A DNA stretch of 64,000 bases from Hyaloperonospora brassicae (Eukaryota > Oomycota > Peronosporomycetes > Peronosporales > Peronosporaceae). A program made the position numbers and the translations under genes. The stretch is from positions 1 through 64,000 of the forward strand of contig CANTFL010000460.1 in the NCBI GenBank assembly GCA_947650285.1, read 5' to 3'. The notes under the pieces are model-generated. The model was given only the letters and a program-made list of their open reading frames with translations, was not told the DNA's origin and ran no database searches. This document shows, piece by piece, positions 1-12,540 of the stretch (the stretch's first letter is position 1; every line of letters starts with the position of its first letter).

Positions 1-117
1 GATCGTTCCATACCCGTCAGTCTGACGACAGTTGGATCGTATCGTCTTTCTCCGTTGGGATCGCCTCCCATCTCTCATTGGATCGCCAGGTCCCGTGGTC
101 TAATTCTCCACCAGTAA
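1..117 (+). repeat. 3' end of an LTR (family 2), cut by the window edge
   Basis: The segment is rich in GATC and ends in TCTCCACCA, directly before a TGGCGCC primer-binding-site-like motif. A related copy lies at about 35,340-35,435 and matches it over the last ~30-80 bases, including the terminal CCACCAGTAAG. The LTRs of gypsy element B, read on the - strand, also end in CTCCACCA. I read this as the 3' end of an LTR belonging to the element that follows on the + strand. The 5' part of the LTR lies outside the window. Confidence 0.45.
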
Positions 118-176
118 GTGGCGCCTCAAATATGTGGTCACCGATCCTCGTAGAAAATTTGATTAGTGACTTTGCC
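118..176 (+). promoter_or_regulatory. Primer-binding-site-like leader, copy a
   Basis: TGGCGCC follows the presumed LTR end after a 5-nt spacer. Retrotransposon primer-binding sites usually start with TGG, the complement of a tRNA 3' end. The block continues through GTGGTCACCGATCC and TTTGATTA to TTTGCC. It recurs at 35,436-35,499 and, shorter, at 35,636-35,692, all in the same orientation. The repeated arrangement is seen; the primer tRNA cannot be assigned by eye. Confidence 0.4.
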
Positions 177-641
177 ACACGTGTTTGTGTTAGCCCGTAT
201 TAGTTGATGCAAATACGTTGGTGCTATATTAGTCATTATGGATGCGTTTTGCAATTTGTAACTATCTATAGTTGAAAAAAGAGCTGATGCAGTGGCAGCT
301 GCGATGAAACAATACTATGATTACGCTAAAGTACAAGCTGGTCACCATGAAAGCGATAGACATTATAAAGCAAGGCAAAAATTTCCTGTACGCCAATTGC
401 ACAAAGATGTAGGTGGATAACTTACAAGTAAAGAGTTTAAGAAACCTCTCTAAATGACCGAGGATTTAACCTTATAAAAGCTGGACCAGACAGTAAACAG
501 AAGAAACCTTGGTAGCGGGTGCACATCATATTGATGGAGATGACGCAATTAATGTCTAATAACTATTTTAAATTTAATTCCATAGGATGGATGCCTTGTA
601 ATACGCCGTCTACACCAACATTTTAACATAAGCTCGCGAAT

Positions 642-1090
642 GTGCTACGGCACCGCACAAACTGCTTACTGTCTATTTTTTTAGCGTATGCGCAGGTCGA
701 ACCCGACGCACGGCGTCACAGAGATAAACATATTGTTAGGATCGGTTACATCAGGTTTTTGAGAAAGATGCTCTGGGTTGTACTCTTTAACTTTTTAAAA
801 AAACGTACACGGAAGATAGTGCCTATCAATCAAGTAAATGAGCAAGTTCTCGATTACGATCGCTACACCTACAAACACGTAAACACCGCCAACGAAGATG
901 CTATCGACGAAAGCATCGAGGTAGGCAGTTTTGATACCGAAGTGTAATGTGTAGGTGCCACTAGCTAGAAAGGCCAAATTGTTTATGGTAATGTCAACGA
1001 AAGCAAACGCATTGTCGACTCTGACGATGATGAAGCTTTTGAGATCGCAGAATGTCATAACGATGTAGAGAATGATAATAACAATGCACG
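642..1090 (+). pseudogene. Open stretch with acidic tail, possible Copia integrase-RT linker
   Basis: A 101-codon open frame runs from 642 to 947. After a stop, the continuing reading is strongly acidic (residues such as DSDDDEAFEIAECHND). In Copia polyproteins an acidic, poorly conserved linker commonly separates integrase from reverse transcriptase, and the RT-like island begins about 570 bases downstream on the same strand. The first half is rich in Arg and Lys and has no motif I can name. An unrelated decayed ORF is equally possible. An overlapping - strand frame at 795-1,058 is probably its shadow. Confidence 0.22.
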
Positions 1091-1655
1091 GACTGGAAAT
1101 TTAAAAGTATATACGATATAAGTACTCCAACGATATTCACTGGTTTGATTGGAAGTGATTCAAACGATATAGGTATCGGTCAACGGTTAATTCAATTTGT
1201 TTACATTGATCTAAATGCTAGCAACAGCATCGAATATAACCCAACAAGGGGGAAGGCGATGAAGTCGAAGTCTAGGAGATTCGTCATGATGCAATTACGA
1301 TAATGATAATATTAATAGCACCGACCTTATTTATGGAGATCAACTTCGATTGAATTAGAGGAGTGCGAGAAAGACACTGATACGGAAAACAAATGCAGCG
1401 CGGCGGAGCCCCCAAATCAAGTGGAGACGGCGAAGCGCAAGCGCTCAATATTTGCCATCATTCAGTAGCACCGACATCTCGGAATATAAAAATCGACGGG
1501 ACAGCTTGAGGAATACTAGTCAAATCCTTTTTCATCGCATTTCAATCATATTGCCGTTTATACGACACTAGGTGACATTGGTAACGGGTAAAAGCAATTG
1601 TAACCAGCAATATTATGACTTCAAATAACCATGTATAACCTATACGGTCAGATAG

Positions 1656-1896
1656 CGCACGCAAGTGGCGTGACGCGGAGTTACAAAATCTTGAGGCGCT
1701 TTAAGCAAAAGACGTGATAAAGTATATTAACGTAGATGATGAAACATTGTTGACAAACATGTTCACAACAAAGTGTGTCGACGCGGTTAAAACTAACGAG
1801 CTTAAGGAAGTGATTCGATTTAAACATTGTCTAGTTTGCGTGGCGACTAGCAATGTTATAATTTTGTTTTACCGACACATTAGCACGGGTAGCTAG
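1656..1896 (+). pseudogene. Copia reverse transcriptase, N-terminal remnant
   Basis: The reading has the layout of the start of the Copia RT domain. It has a WRDAE segment (Copia RTs begin with a W-x-x-A-M/E motif), then a KYINVDDETLL stretch, then AVKTNELKEVIRFKHCLVCVA. The last part matches the usual K-x-x-x-G-x-V-x-R-Y-K-A-R-L-V block with substitutions (RFKHCLV for R-Y-K-A-R-L-V). One in-frame TAA lies at 1,702-1,704. After 1,896 the frame dissolves; the catalytic YxDD region is not legible. The assignment rests on motif order, supported by the downstream RNase H signature on the same strand. Confidence 0.42.
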
Positions 1897-2953
1897 TTTG
1901 GTGTATTTTGTTCGGCTGTGGCCTTGTCGGCACTGTTAGATATAGGGATCTACAGACGTGATGTATATACAGCATTGCCACGTAAATGCAAGCAACAAAC
2001 CTTTTATAGTAAAGAAAGTACTGCAAGGTTTGCGCTAGGCCAGGCGAGCGTTATACACGTTATTTGATCGCTTTATGCAAGCATAAGATTTTCAGCATGT
2101 ACCGACGAATCCACGTTTGCACGTCCGTTGGAGAATTTATCATACAAAATAACAGCATGTTTTCCATCACCTATTTTCTTTTTTATATTAATCAAAAATA
2201 TGTTGTTTAATAATTATAGTTACAAAACTTAAGTATCTTATGAAATAATACTATTGTTTAATTGACGATACTCATTTTTTTCAAATTTTATTTAAATTTA
2301 AATTTTATTATAGCGAGGTATGTCTGACACTGTTATAGATCGGCGCTGTATTCGTAGAACAAAAGCAAATGAGAGAAAGAAAAATCTACTTATTTGGCTC
2401 TACGATCATTACAGCATCAAGGACCACGGAAAGCGACTCAATATTTTGGTGTTAATATAATCGGAATGACGCTAGCATCGGTCTACAAACACAAGTACAT
2501 AAATACAGTGCTTAAAACATTTGAATTCGTGAACACATACATTATAGGAATCCCAGTGGACCGATCCACCTGATTGGTGCACGAAGAACCGCTGACAATT
2601 TGCCAATCGATTACATTTCCATATCTAGTGGTAGTGAGCGAGCGAATTCGTTCAGACACTTCGACGCGACCAGATTTCTATTTTGCAGCAAAATTGTTGA
2701 TATAGTTTGTCAATTCCGACGGAATGTAGCATGTCAAACCAATGAAGAGAGTAATCATAACTCCTTAAGCATGATGAATCACTTGTAGATTTTACAAGCG
2801 TCAAGATGGGATCAAATGTCATATCATATTTGGTTTGTATAGTTTCAGCTATTAGGGCGGTGTTTTTAATACACATGGCAAAGTGACCGGCGCTAATTTC
2901 ACATTGCGTGTGTCGCGCTGTCAAAGCGATTTCGTCTTGTAAAAATCGATCTA

Positions 2954-3150
2954 ATGAGCACGGCAGAAGCGGAGTATATCGTAACCAATGGACCAGCTAC
3001 GGAAGCAGCATTACTGCGGATATTTATCAACAAAACATCTAGCGTATAATACCGCATTATTTCGGTAGATTCCGGATCGACAATTCCATTGAGATGGCGC
3101 TGGCAACTTTTCTTACTTTCTATTGCCGGACACGTCACATTAAATGAGTG
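2954..3150 (+). pseudogene. Copia RNase H, C-terminal remnant
   Basis: The frame opening at 2,954 reads STAEAEYIVTNGPATEAALL, the diagnostic Copia RNase H block (S-T-A-E-A-E-Y with an E-A-x-W/L-L after about 12 residues). It ends at a TAA at 3,047-3,049. In another frame, near 3,118-3,147, FYCRTRHIK resembles the conserved R-T/S-K-H-I-D/K motif that follows in Copia RNase H, so a frameshift separates the two. No function remains. It marks the 3' end of the dead Copia element, and the purine run at 3,352-3,369 lies where a polypurine tract would be expected. Confidence 0.55.
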
Positions 3151-3371
3151 AGGCGTATGTGTTGTAGGGATAGTCGAACATGGTATTCCCCATCTTGACT
3201 TGATAATGGTAGTGGTGATCTCGACGAGACAAAGTAGAGTCACTAAAGTCAACAAGACATAACTATATGTGAATAGTATCGACGAGACAAGATTCGGTAA
3301 GCGATCAAGATGATTACAAGTCTACCCCTTTTGGTTATAGTATAGGACGACGAGGGGGATGAAGGAGAGCC

Positions 3372-4410
3372 ACTAAAGAGAATTTGCAATCAAGGAAAGA
3401 AGAGGAGATAATCAATAGAGAGCTGAATTTTCAAGTCCAAGACACGTGTGCACTTTTAGGGTAAGTACATGCGTGAGCATGATTATGCCTGCTGTCGAGC
3501 TGCTAGGAGCATAGCTTGTAGAGGTCTTGATTGGAAGCGCCAAGAGTTTAGTCGGTTCAGCGTGAGCAGCACTTGTTTCCAGCGAAAGATCAGTCACATC
3601 GCACGGTGAGCCGGTGACCCAATAGACGGCACTGTCAAAAAAAATCTCGTCGAGCGACGAGCCGGTGGGTATTTGACGAAGGACATAGAAAGTCTTCTAG
3701 TCGGACGTATACTGCGCCGGGTGACCTGTGAAAGCGTGGAAATGCCGACGTCTAGCCATTGATACGAGGTTACAGAATTGAAGGAACGGAAGCTGCTGAG
3801 CTCAGGCAGTCTTTTGAAAAGAAGTGTGAGTAATTTAAGGCATTCATATAGGCAAGAGTCACAACTGAACCCGAGAGGAAGAACCGCGAAGGGTATTTAC
3901 CCGACGTACAAGCTCCACTGTACCAAATAGCTCGGCAATTGATGCGTTGTTGCGTTGAGACTATATTATCACAGATCTGACCCACTAGTAAATCATACAC
4001 AACGTGCGTGTGAAGTGAAGAAGCAGAAAATTTACTTACACAAGATCTATACAATTGCCAAACTTTGTTGATCTTCTCATGGAGTTGCAAGATCGGCATA
4101 AATTCATTACTTAATAATTTTATTAATCAAACAGACGGAGCCAAACAGATCGGTTTATGTGCTGGAACAGCGGCAGGCGACTATTTGATTTTCTTTATAC
4201 CATAAATGTGGTTGCGAGTCGAGTTAAGCGTGCTGAATTTCGTATACGAACTCCCGTCGCCAGCTCATAGTAGGCGAGCGGCATTGTGTGTGAGCGTCGA
4301 CAAAGATCATGCGAAGTTATTGTTTATCTTTTCAGGAAAAAAGTCTTTTTCCCTTTGTAGGCGCAATAGGAGTAGCCAACAGCCCACTTTATTAGTTCAG
4401 TTATAAAATC
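3372..4410. other. Unassigned mixed-composition block after the Copia remnant
   Basis: This block is GC-richer than the DNA to its right and contains short open frames on both strands (the longest is 109 codons on the - strand, 3,770-4,099). It could hold the 3' LTR of the Copia element, but no matching 5' LTR is in the window to test that. No recognisable domain was seen in any frame. Confidence 0.3.
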
Positions 4411-6776
4411 AATTTTAAGCGCTACACATATTAACTTGTTCTCAAAAGGCACCATGACTATGCTCTATCAAGTCGCCTACTAAAAACAGATCTTACCAAA
4501 AAAATTAAGACCTATAGCGTTGGTTGCAAATTTAATAACATACACTACATTACACCTCTAGATTTTGTTATACATCGCGAACAAGATATGTAATTATATG
4601 TTCGACGCCTAGCACAAATGCCCGCTTAAGGACTCCCTGGTCGAAAAGACGCTTTAAATAAACCTAAAATTGCAACACAATTACAAATGGTATCATATCC
4701 GTCAGTGTATTACTGCTAGTTTTGTGGCTGACAGGAAATATATTCAATCCTTTATATATTAAAATTTTAATATTTTGTCGCCAAACATTATGTGAATCTC
4801 AAAACGCTGACCCTTGACCGTCTATACCTTTTTCTGTAGACGCTTGGCCTGCATACTCACGGCTCGTCAAAATGACGTACCGAAGATGGACCTGCTATTT
4901 TTGTGTTCGTCGTGTCTATAAAGTCAATATATAATTTTTTTAATCTTAAAGAATTAATCCTACAAGTCGCGTAAGACAAATGTTGAGTTTTATTAATTTA
5001 GGCATTACCTGCCGAAAATGACACCAGAAAAATTGACTACATATTACATTTTTTGACTCGTCTTTTTTCCACTAATGAAAAAGAAATCGAGATAAACGAC
5101 TTACGTTAAAATACACGATTTAGTGAATATAAACTTGCTAGATGTATACTCGTATGTGACTCACTGGACACATATTTTATCGTCAGCTATTAAATAGGTA
5201 GTTACAATAGTTGACGCTTGACTCGAAGGCCCGAAATAGTTGGTGGAAGCCGTTATACATGTTTGGTATCAAAAAGGTTGTTTGATAACTATTGACAACC
5301 AATCTAAAGATTGTTTTTTATAAGAGTCCTTTTATTATCCAAGCGAAACGATATGTGCGGAGTCGCATCAAGTAAAGTAGATTTATTACTGCAAATAAAA
5401 CTGTGTGATCTACGCAAATATAATGTTACAACCTTAGCCGTTCAAATTAAATCATCAAAGCTACCATTTTCAAAGTTGCTTTAAATGGGTGTTGTTAAAG
5501 CTTTACGTATCACGTATCATATCGAGTGCCCATTGGGGTTCATGTAAAATATAATAGAAGGACATTTATCGGTTCGTCAGATCGAAGGGTAATTTTGTCG
5601 CGGTATCGATATATATATATACTAACTAAGAGCTGCCGGTTTTTAAATGTGTAGGACCCTTTAAAGGCCCGATATTGATTAATGTTTTGTTATGATAAGA
5701 AAACACGTCTAGATGGGTTTATGGGCAGCTAAAGTAGCGCGTAAGGTAACAATAAACTACGACGAATTCGGATTTTGCACTTTAGTCTCACACGTGTGAA
5801 AAAACTTATCGAAAAAGTGTTACTTCATATGTGTATCCTCTACGTCCGATCACGTAAAGGGCATGATTTTACACGAACAAATAGGATGCGGCCAATCTAG
5901 ATGTGGTATAAAAATAATGTAAGATGGGGTCGATAAATAAATTTATCGTGTATCGAATACTGACGACTATTATTTCGTGATCGCATCGGTAATCCATAAT
6001 GAACTATTCGATATTAAAGACATTAGAATTGCATCGATATTTCTTTACCGATCTGGGGCCTTATTTAATGCATCTGTAATTACTGACCAAACGTACCTAC
6101 GGACACCAGAAATTTGTTTTGTATCGCGTGATCAGGAAATACCTTTCGATTCACGTCAGGCTATGATTAAAGTGTGACAATTAGTTCATGATTGAACTAT
6201 ACAAAGCAAAACATGACTCAATTAAAGCCTATTGAGCGCGAAGGGCGTTATACAAAGCGATCCGTACGAAAAATAATATTACGATTATATTTTTCTTAGC
6301 ACCGGTTTAGGCATTACGCACCAAAAATTTAGGAAACATTTCGTATTAAGAGCTTGGCGCCTGGAATATAAAATAATTTATACAACACCCCTTCAAACGT
6401 TTAAAGTGGTCAGGAAATTCTACGATCCGTTAATCTTTTTTTTAGCACATTCAAACAATTTTTATTTAAAGTTGTCTAGCATATATACTACATTTATAAT
6501 CCTTAAGAACCGTATTTTTTGTCGTTATAGCCAACCAATCCTGTAAGATTGCGTGACAATTCAGTGTTCTGTATCCTACGGAATTCGACTATGTCGTAAT
6601 ATGATTAGTTATAGTATGATAGAATTAAATTTGGTGTTTTGAAAAGTATGCAATAATTTAGAATCATGAGCGACAGAAGATGCGTATTAAAGCATATATG
6701 TGTTTTAAGTAGAAGGACCGCTATTTGGACATTATCTTCTTTCTCTTTTCCCCTTTGTCCCAAAGCAATTGAAATA

Positions 6777-6947
6777 TGATTGGTCCAAATGTTTCGGACT
6801 CTTAGTTTGCAGTAGAACTGGGAAAATATATATCTGCTGTCTTTTGAAGGGAATTGATTCTTAGCCACCACCTTAATGTTGATTGCCCTACAGTCTTATA
6901 TATCTTAAAAACTGATTGGTCAAGATGTTTCGGACTGTTTTTTTGCA
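6777..6947 (+). repeat. Pair of 35-bp imperfect direct repeats, 136 bp apart
   Basis: The units at 6,777-6,811 and 6,913-6,947 both begin TGATTGGTC and share ATGTTTCGGACT followed by TTTGCA. By eye they differ at 5 of 35 positions. The spacer shows no similarity. They could be internal repeats of an old element. No third copy was noticed. Confidence 0.6.
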
Positions 6948-6993
6948 AAAGAGTGAGTCATTGATATTATAAAATCGAATATCCAGGGAATCG

Positions 6994-7218
6994 CTATTTA
7001 ATCATCCCCTGCTTTCTAATTGCCCCAATCACTGTTCGAGTATGCTGCAGGTGCGTAAGGAGCTCTTGTGCGGTGCTGACAATGACGGACTTGCCAGAAA
7101 ACAACGCCCGATGCCCGAATCTGTCTTCGTCAAGCACAATAAAAAAGGTAGTCGAACCCCAGCAGCAGGGCCATCGGCAATACAGCACCAGTAGCAACAA
7201 CAGTAGATTTAGAAGCAC
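6994..7218 (-). pseudogene. Short open frame, no recognised product
   Basis: 74 codons on the - strand in a slightly GC-richer island. The N-terminal part is a Leu-rich run encoded by CTG/TTG-like codons, followed by a mixed polar segment. The opposite strand over the same island reads as a basic, Arg/Lys-rich peptide, so the coding strand is not clear. It may be a remnant of the same old element as the next ORF. I do not recognise it. Confidence 0.15.
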
Positions 7219-7335
7219 TGGATAAATAGTTTAAAGAATGAAAAATCAATGACATGGTCTACGTAATAAGATTATCACATTGTCTATGATGGCACTGCAT
7301 AGCGGTCTGTCGCCCCATTGTAATAAGAACCGTTT

Positions 7336-7665
7336 TTGATTTGTTTGCTATCAGCAAGATTCGGTGCACAACATATATTTAAAGCGGTGTGTTTCGAGCT
7401 GCGTAATGCTAAAGCTCCTCCTTCGATTCTAAGCGTGAACAATTATCTTTTACACATCTCATATAAAATCCAAAAAAAGGAATACTACCATCGTTTCGTT
7501 TTGCAAAATACGCACACTGACACTTGCACCCGAACCTGGGTCGCTTGTGCCCTGCATTGTAGTGAACAAGAGCGCAAATTATCCACCCAAGATTATTGCC
7601 ACCACGATGGGCGTCAACGGGTCCGTGTGGTCCTAATAAAAAAACTTAACAATAATCCGCAATAG
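7336..7665 (+). pseudogene. 109-codon open frame, unrecognised
   Basis: This is the longest open frame in the 4.4-10.4 kb desert. It carries several Cys and His residues (for example TDTCTRTWVACALHC near residue 60), which could suggest a decayed zinc-binding segment, but the spacing fits no family I can name. The upstream part is rich in Lys and Tyr. It has no partner genes and no clear element ends. In AT-rich DNA an open frame of this length is unusual enough to note; whether it was ever coding is unknown. Confidence 0.22.
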
Positions 7666-10450
7666 GAAGAACGCAATGAATGTGGCTTGTTGTCAAAATT
7701 TTGTAGCAGCGGTAACCGTCAATTTTATGCATGAGGGAGACCTGCAATATACAATATTAGATATTCATGGTTATCCTCGCGTATATAATCAGCTACCGAT
7801 ATTCTTTCGTGATCATGAGCGTACACTATGACAAAGCAGCATAAACTACGCCAAATAAATTGATTCGTCACCGGTATCACAGAATTCTAAAAACTCTTAG
7901 CATCAGCAACATGGCAATTACTGCACAACAATTAGTCGATCAACTTGATTCAGAGAAGCGCACGTATCTTTTCATGAAGTACACAGAGATAGGAAATCGA
8001 ATGAGACATTCAAATTTTGCCCCATAATCTATTCGATTTCGAAAAATATAGGACTGAGGGGCAAACAGCAAGATGGTGATATCAAGATAACGGTATCTAC
8101 TAAAATATAGAATAATAGATATATGTGTTTGTAGATTTATGAATACTTTAATATTTTTATACATTGACAGTGCAATTAAATCAGCACGAGAAGTTTAGGA
8201 TAAAAATGAAAATATGTTGGTAATATGAGTGCCAGAGAATATGCTATCCCTAATTAATATATGGGCATAATAGATAAATTAATGTCTACATATCAAAAGC
8301 ATTTATTAATGATATTAGGTACAGCATTAGGTCAGCTATACAGTTTGCTTTATTTATATTTTTTTGCATATGTATCGCGTCGCGTATCTCAGTCTTATCT
8401 TGCGAGACAAATCATTAAGATTGGGGGACTAGAACTTCGACCGCATTTCACACAAATCGTTACCTCAAGCACAATCTAAGTGCGTGGCAAACTCCGAAAT
8501 AAAGATAGATGATAAAACTGCACTCAACCAATAAAAGTTAGGCAAAAATAATAGACAGGAATGATGAATAAAGCGATATGGCTTATTAATGTAGTCAGAA
8601 CAAGTTTGTAAAAGTTATAAGATCAAATTTTATCAGAAAGACCAAATCCCGGCACATTACGTTCGATTCATGGTAAATACGAAGATCATAAATTTGCACA
8701 GTTACGTTGTTATAGATATTGGCGGCGTTAAGCCAAAATCTGACGATATCTGAATTTCATAGAATCAATATCGAAGTACTTTAGACATGATTCACAAATA
8801 TGTCAATAATTTGGCACAACATTTAGAATATATAGAACTCAAAATCGTATCAGTCGCTTATAACGTTTCACAATCTGGGGCTCATTAAAATGTTTAATCA
8901 CAAAGAATATATATTATCATCTTATACTTATCTTAAGTTTTAAATTTTCATAAGCCCAAGATGATAGAACAACACATTGTCGTGATATTATACAACGCCG
9001 TCAATTACAAAATTTACAGTTGTATTAGTGTGTTTACAGTGTAAAGGAGCAGAATTTACATAAAAGGTTATGGATCATGTAACGGAGTGATCTCATGTAT
9101 GTAATTTGGACGGCGTGTGCTGGTGTAACTATTTTATAATTTGTTTAAGATAATTATATCTTGCCAGTCATTCAAAAAATACTTCTGTTTCAAATACTGT
9201 TCGAAACCGCTTACAGTTCTAATATTTAGGTTAAAAATCACTTAATACGCCATGGTCATTAGCAAACGCGCGCATAAAGTAGTGTGTGAAATAATTTGGC
9301 ATCGAAATTTGGGTTTATGATTTTACAACAGTATAAAATACGTAATTTTTAACTGCTAAACTATAATTATATTTTTATTTATATTTTCTGTATTATACTT
9401 TTATTGTTTAAAATTTGTTCTCTTTGCACGTAAGATATAAAGGTGTGGTATTCGAAACTTACAATCGTGTATGCTAGGAAAACAATAGCACCAAGCTTAT
9501 TAAAAAAGTAGCGACACCACGACCCAAATGATATATTCCATCGCTTAAATGTTTACGATAGTAGACATCAGTGTTTGATTGTGTCTCTATCTGTTATGAT
9601 AATTGAAAGCTATTGTTATTAACCCTTACTAAGTCATTCCTACACTAATTTCGAATATACAAAGGTATGCAGATCAACATCTTGGCTATAGATAAGCGCT
9701 TAAATGTATTGTAACATTAATCATATGAATTATTTAACGCTATGTTATTCTTGTGTCCGCTAAAACGACGAGAATTCAAAGTATGTTTGATTGATTTATA
9801 TCGTTTGGCTAAGCTAATTATTAAGCGCTTAAAGAATCTGTGGTAATGCCATTTGCAGTGGAAAAAGATAAAATATAATGCATATTGCATAGCAATGATA
9901 AAAGAAGACCGATTGGGCAGATATACAACAACTACTTAATTAATGGTAAATTCTGTCGATCAACACTAGTTACCGTCACTTACAGATGTAATTGCAGGAG
10001 AGAATTCACATCGGTCAGTCGACAATATCACACAAAATGATAGATTTGTCGATCTTGCTTATTTGTAAACCATCGACCTTAAATGGCTACATCAGGTCTA
10101 GTCGATAGCCGTAATTATATGCCAACAATTATTTAATCAACATCAGATATTGGTCTAGATTACAGAAAACTATAGTAATAAGTTTGAGCGTAATATTGTC
10201 GTTATTTAAAAGAGAATAATTGGGGTGGCTTTATGATTTATACAAGACGCAATCAGGGCTTCCGCTGGCAAACCATATAGTCTGTTTTCAAATGTGCACG
10301 GCTTCAATTTAGTGAAGTGATAATATGTCCTAAATAATTCAGCGTAGCAGTAACATGTTTTTTTTCGACAAAGAGCTGTATTATAAAAATGGAAATTGCT
10401 AAATTCACACCCCTTTCCTTTGATTCAAACCCTTCCTTCAAAATATTATA

Positions 10451-10687
10451 TATAAGGTCGAGACCGAGACGGGTACTGACTCAATTGAGCTTTCCGAAGC
10501 CGCTGCAATTGGCGAGACGGCTGTCTTTGACGGTGCGTCTGACTTTGCTCGAGAGGCTGAAGCTATGACGCTTACCGCGCAAACGATAGCCGTTGCCGAG
10601 TCTATGACGGTTTTAGAGAAGGAGAAGACGAAGGTTGGCGCTACATTGGAGGGAACTGTCGAGGTACAGAAGGCCAACGTCGAGTAA
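10451..10687 (+). pseudogene. Ala/Glu-rich open frame, possible coiled-coil remnant
   Basis: From 10,451 to the TAA at 10,685-10,687 the + strand reads about 78 open codons rich in Ala, Glu and Thr (for example ELSEAAAIGETAVFDGASDF). The spacing of hydrophobic residues is compatible with helix or coiled coil. It resembles in style, but not in readable sequence, the coiled-coil ORFs beside the gypsy elements elsewhere in the window. The - strand is also open here (10,438-10,725, Ser/Ala/Val-rich), so the coding strand is uncertain. Confidence 0.22.
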
Positions 10688-11701
10688 GTGGATACCGATG
10701 ACAAAACCGCATCTACTTCCATCACGGAGACGAAGAGCAGCTAATCTTTGAGTGGAGGAAACGGCTACAAGTCCACACGAACGTGCCGTCTCCAGCTGAG
10801 TACAAACGCCGCTGACCATCACACGCAAGACCAAAGTGTACATTTTTCTCACGATGAATTTTCAACCGCGTTCTGGTGAGGCAAAGGCCACTGCCAGCAC
10901 AACGTGAATACAGCAGCAGGATCTGTCGTTCATGTATACATTATATCAATATTATCGTAACCAATACGCTTTTTAATACGAGGCGAAGTACTATACGTTG
11001 TTGCCATCTCAAACTTTGCTTTAATCTGCACGGTAAGCTTTGTGCCCTTGATCCTGTATGGTCGATCGACACTGCGTACTTTGCGACTTGGAACATAACC
11101 TCGTCAAGCGTAAACGTCACGATACATAGATTCATTCGAGGACAGCTGATCACAACTGCATTCGTCGCTGCCTATCTATTGTCCTTGCTGCCCGTATGTT
11201 CCTCATGAGACGTTCACTTCGGCGGCACAAGTACAGCAAGTGACTGTGGCTATGTGTCGATAAGCACGTATGAGCTGCTCGGTAAGGTTCGTCAGCGAGT
11301 GTTTTGCTGCATTCTTTGCTGCTACAAAATTAAGGCTCACGAGGTCTTCGGATCGTTAAGCTGAGATTGCAAGGCTCTCCTTCATGCAGAACACCGCCTC
11401 CGGTCCGAGACCTTATCTACATGGATAGAAAGGTGCTGTAGCACGTGCAGAAAACTGATCTTGAGGTCGAGTCACTATCTCGCAGTACGTAGATGACGTC
11501 GAATATACATACACACGAACTGACACTGTCGCTTACTTGTTCGCATGCCGCAAATTGACAACCAAATAATTGGAATGCAGGTACCAGTTCTTTCTCGAGG
11601 TTGTCAGCATGCACTTGACCGGATCGTCCGTCGCTGCATGCGTTTGTTGCACTCGTATTCAAAACATCTGAGCTGAGATGTCGTCATACAAAGTTTTTTC
11701 T

Positions 11702-11805
<104 letters not shown>

Positions 11806-12540
11806 TGACTAGACCACGTAGCTGCCAACATACGCAGTGCATGTGCTGCTATGTGTATTGTATACACTACAGAGTAATTGATCTGTACGAGAGTCGCTAC
11901 TACCTGCAGACAAAGTTTTTGCATTCGATGGCCATTTCCGTCCATCTTCACCTGTGTGACCTGACCACGAACGGTTCAGTCGCTGCAGTGCTGTCACACT
12001 CGAAGCAGTTGACGTTGCAGTGAGCTTTGTATTGTGTTTATAGAATGCAGTGGACGTCGCTTGGTCCGTTACAGCGCAACTCTAGTGCGACCACTTTGGC
12101 ATTGAACCTGTCGCGCACATTTTGCGGGTTCTTACTTCGATTGCTGCGCACTGCCACAAGTGCTGCTGTGCGTTCTCGTTACTCTTCTACTTACGTTCCA
12201 CAACTCGTAACGTCTCGTGTCATCCAGAAATTGGATCACTGCGCGCGTGGACAGAGGCCATCTAAACGTGCAAAAAAAACCTCGCAAAGCTCAGATCGAC
12301 ATCCAGACCATCGCATTTGTTACTTCAGACGGCACGGTGGCGTCGAATGCTTGTCGTTTGCTTTATTTGCTCGTCTTGTTTGGCATTTTGCGCGCGCGTG
12401 ACCGACATTTGCGCCTCGAGCCCGCGCCCTATCGTTGCCGGAACGTGTTTAACGATACTGACATTTTTAATAGATACAGGCGTTATTTTTATCTTAATTA
12501 TTTTTTATTACGTATTACTTGCCAATTAATGGCCTAGATT

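Larger units (their letters stand above)
118..3371 (+). mobile_element. Degenerate Ty1/Copia-like retrotransposon
   Basis: A leader, an open but unrecognised stretch (about 290-420), an acidic linker (about 960-1,090), a reverse-transcriptase start (1,656-1,896) and an RNase H signature (2,954-3,049) occur in the order expected for a Copia polyprotein on the + strand. A purine run at about 3,352-3,369 lies where a polypurine tract would sit before a 3' LTR. Between these islands the frame is full of stops and the sequence is AT-rich, so the element is dead. The RNase H island is the firmest evidence; no Copia integrase could be read. Confidence 0.45.
4411..10430. other. AT-rich decayed DNA without recognisable genes
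   Basis: About 6 kb of AT-rich sequence with only short, motif-free open frames (for example 5,977-6,177, 6,605-6,871 on the - strand, 7,940-8,164 on the - strand, 8,261-8,479). I see no domain, TIR, LTR or RNA gene apart from the direct repeat at 6.8-6.9 kb and the ORF at 7.3 kb listed separately. Confidence 0.5.

Noticed and set aside
12027..12537. Overlapping + strand ORFs of 124, 106 and 70 codons as separate genes
   Set aside because: They overlap in three frames, so at most one could be real, and none shows a domain. They are described as part of the 10.43-12.54 kb block.
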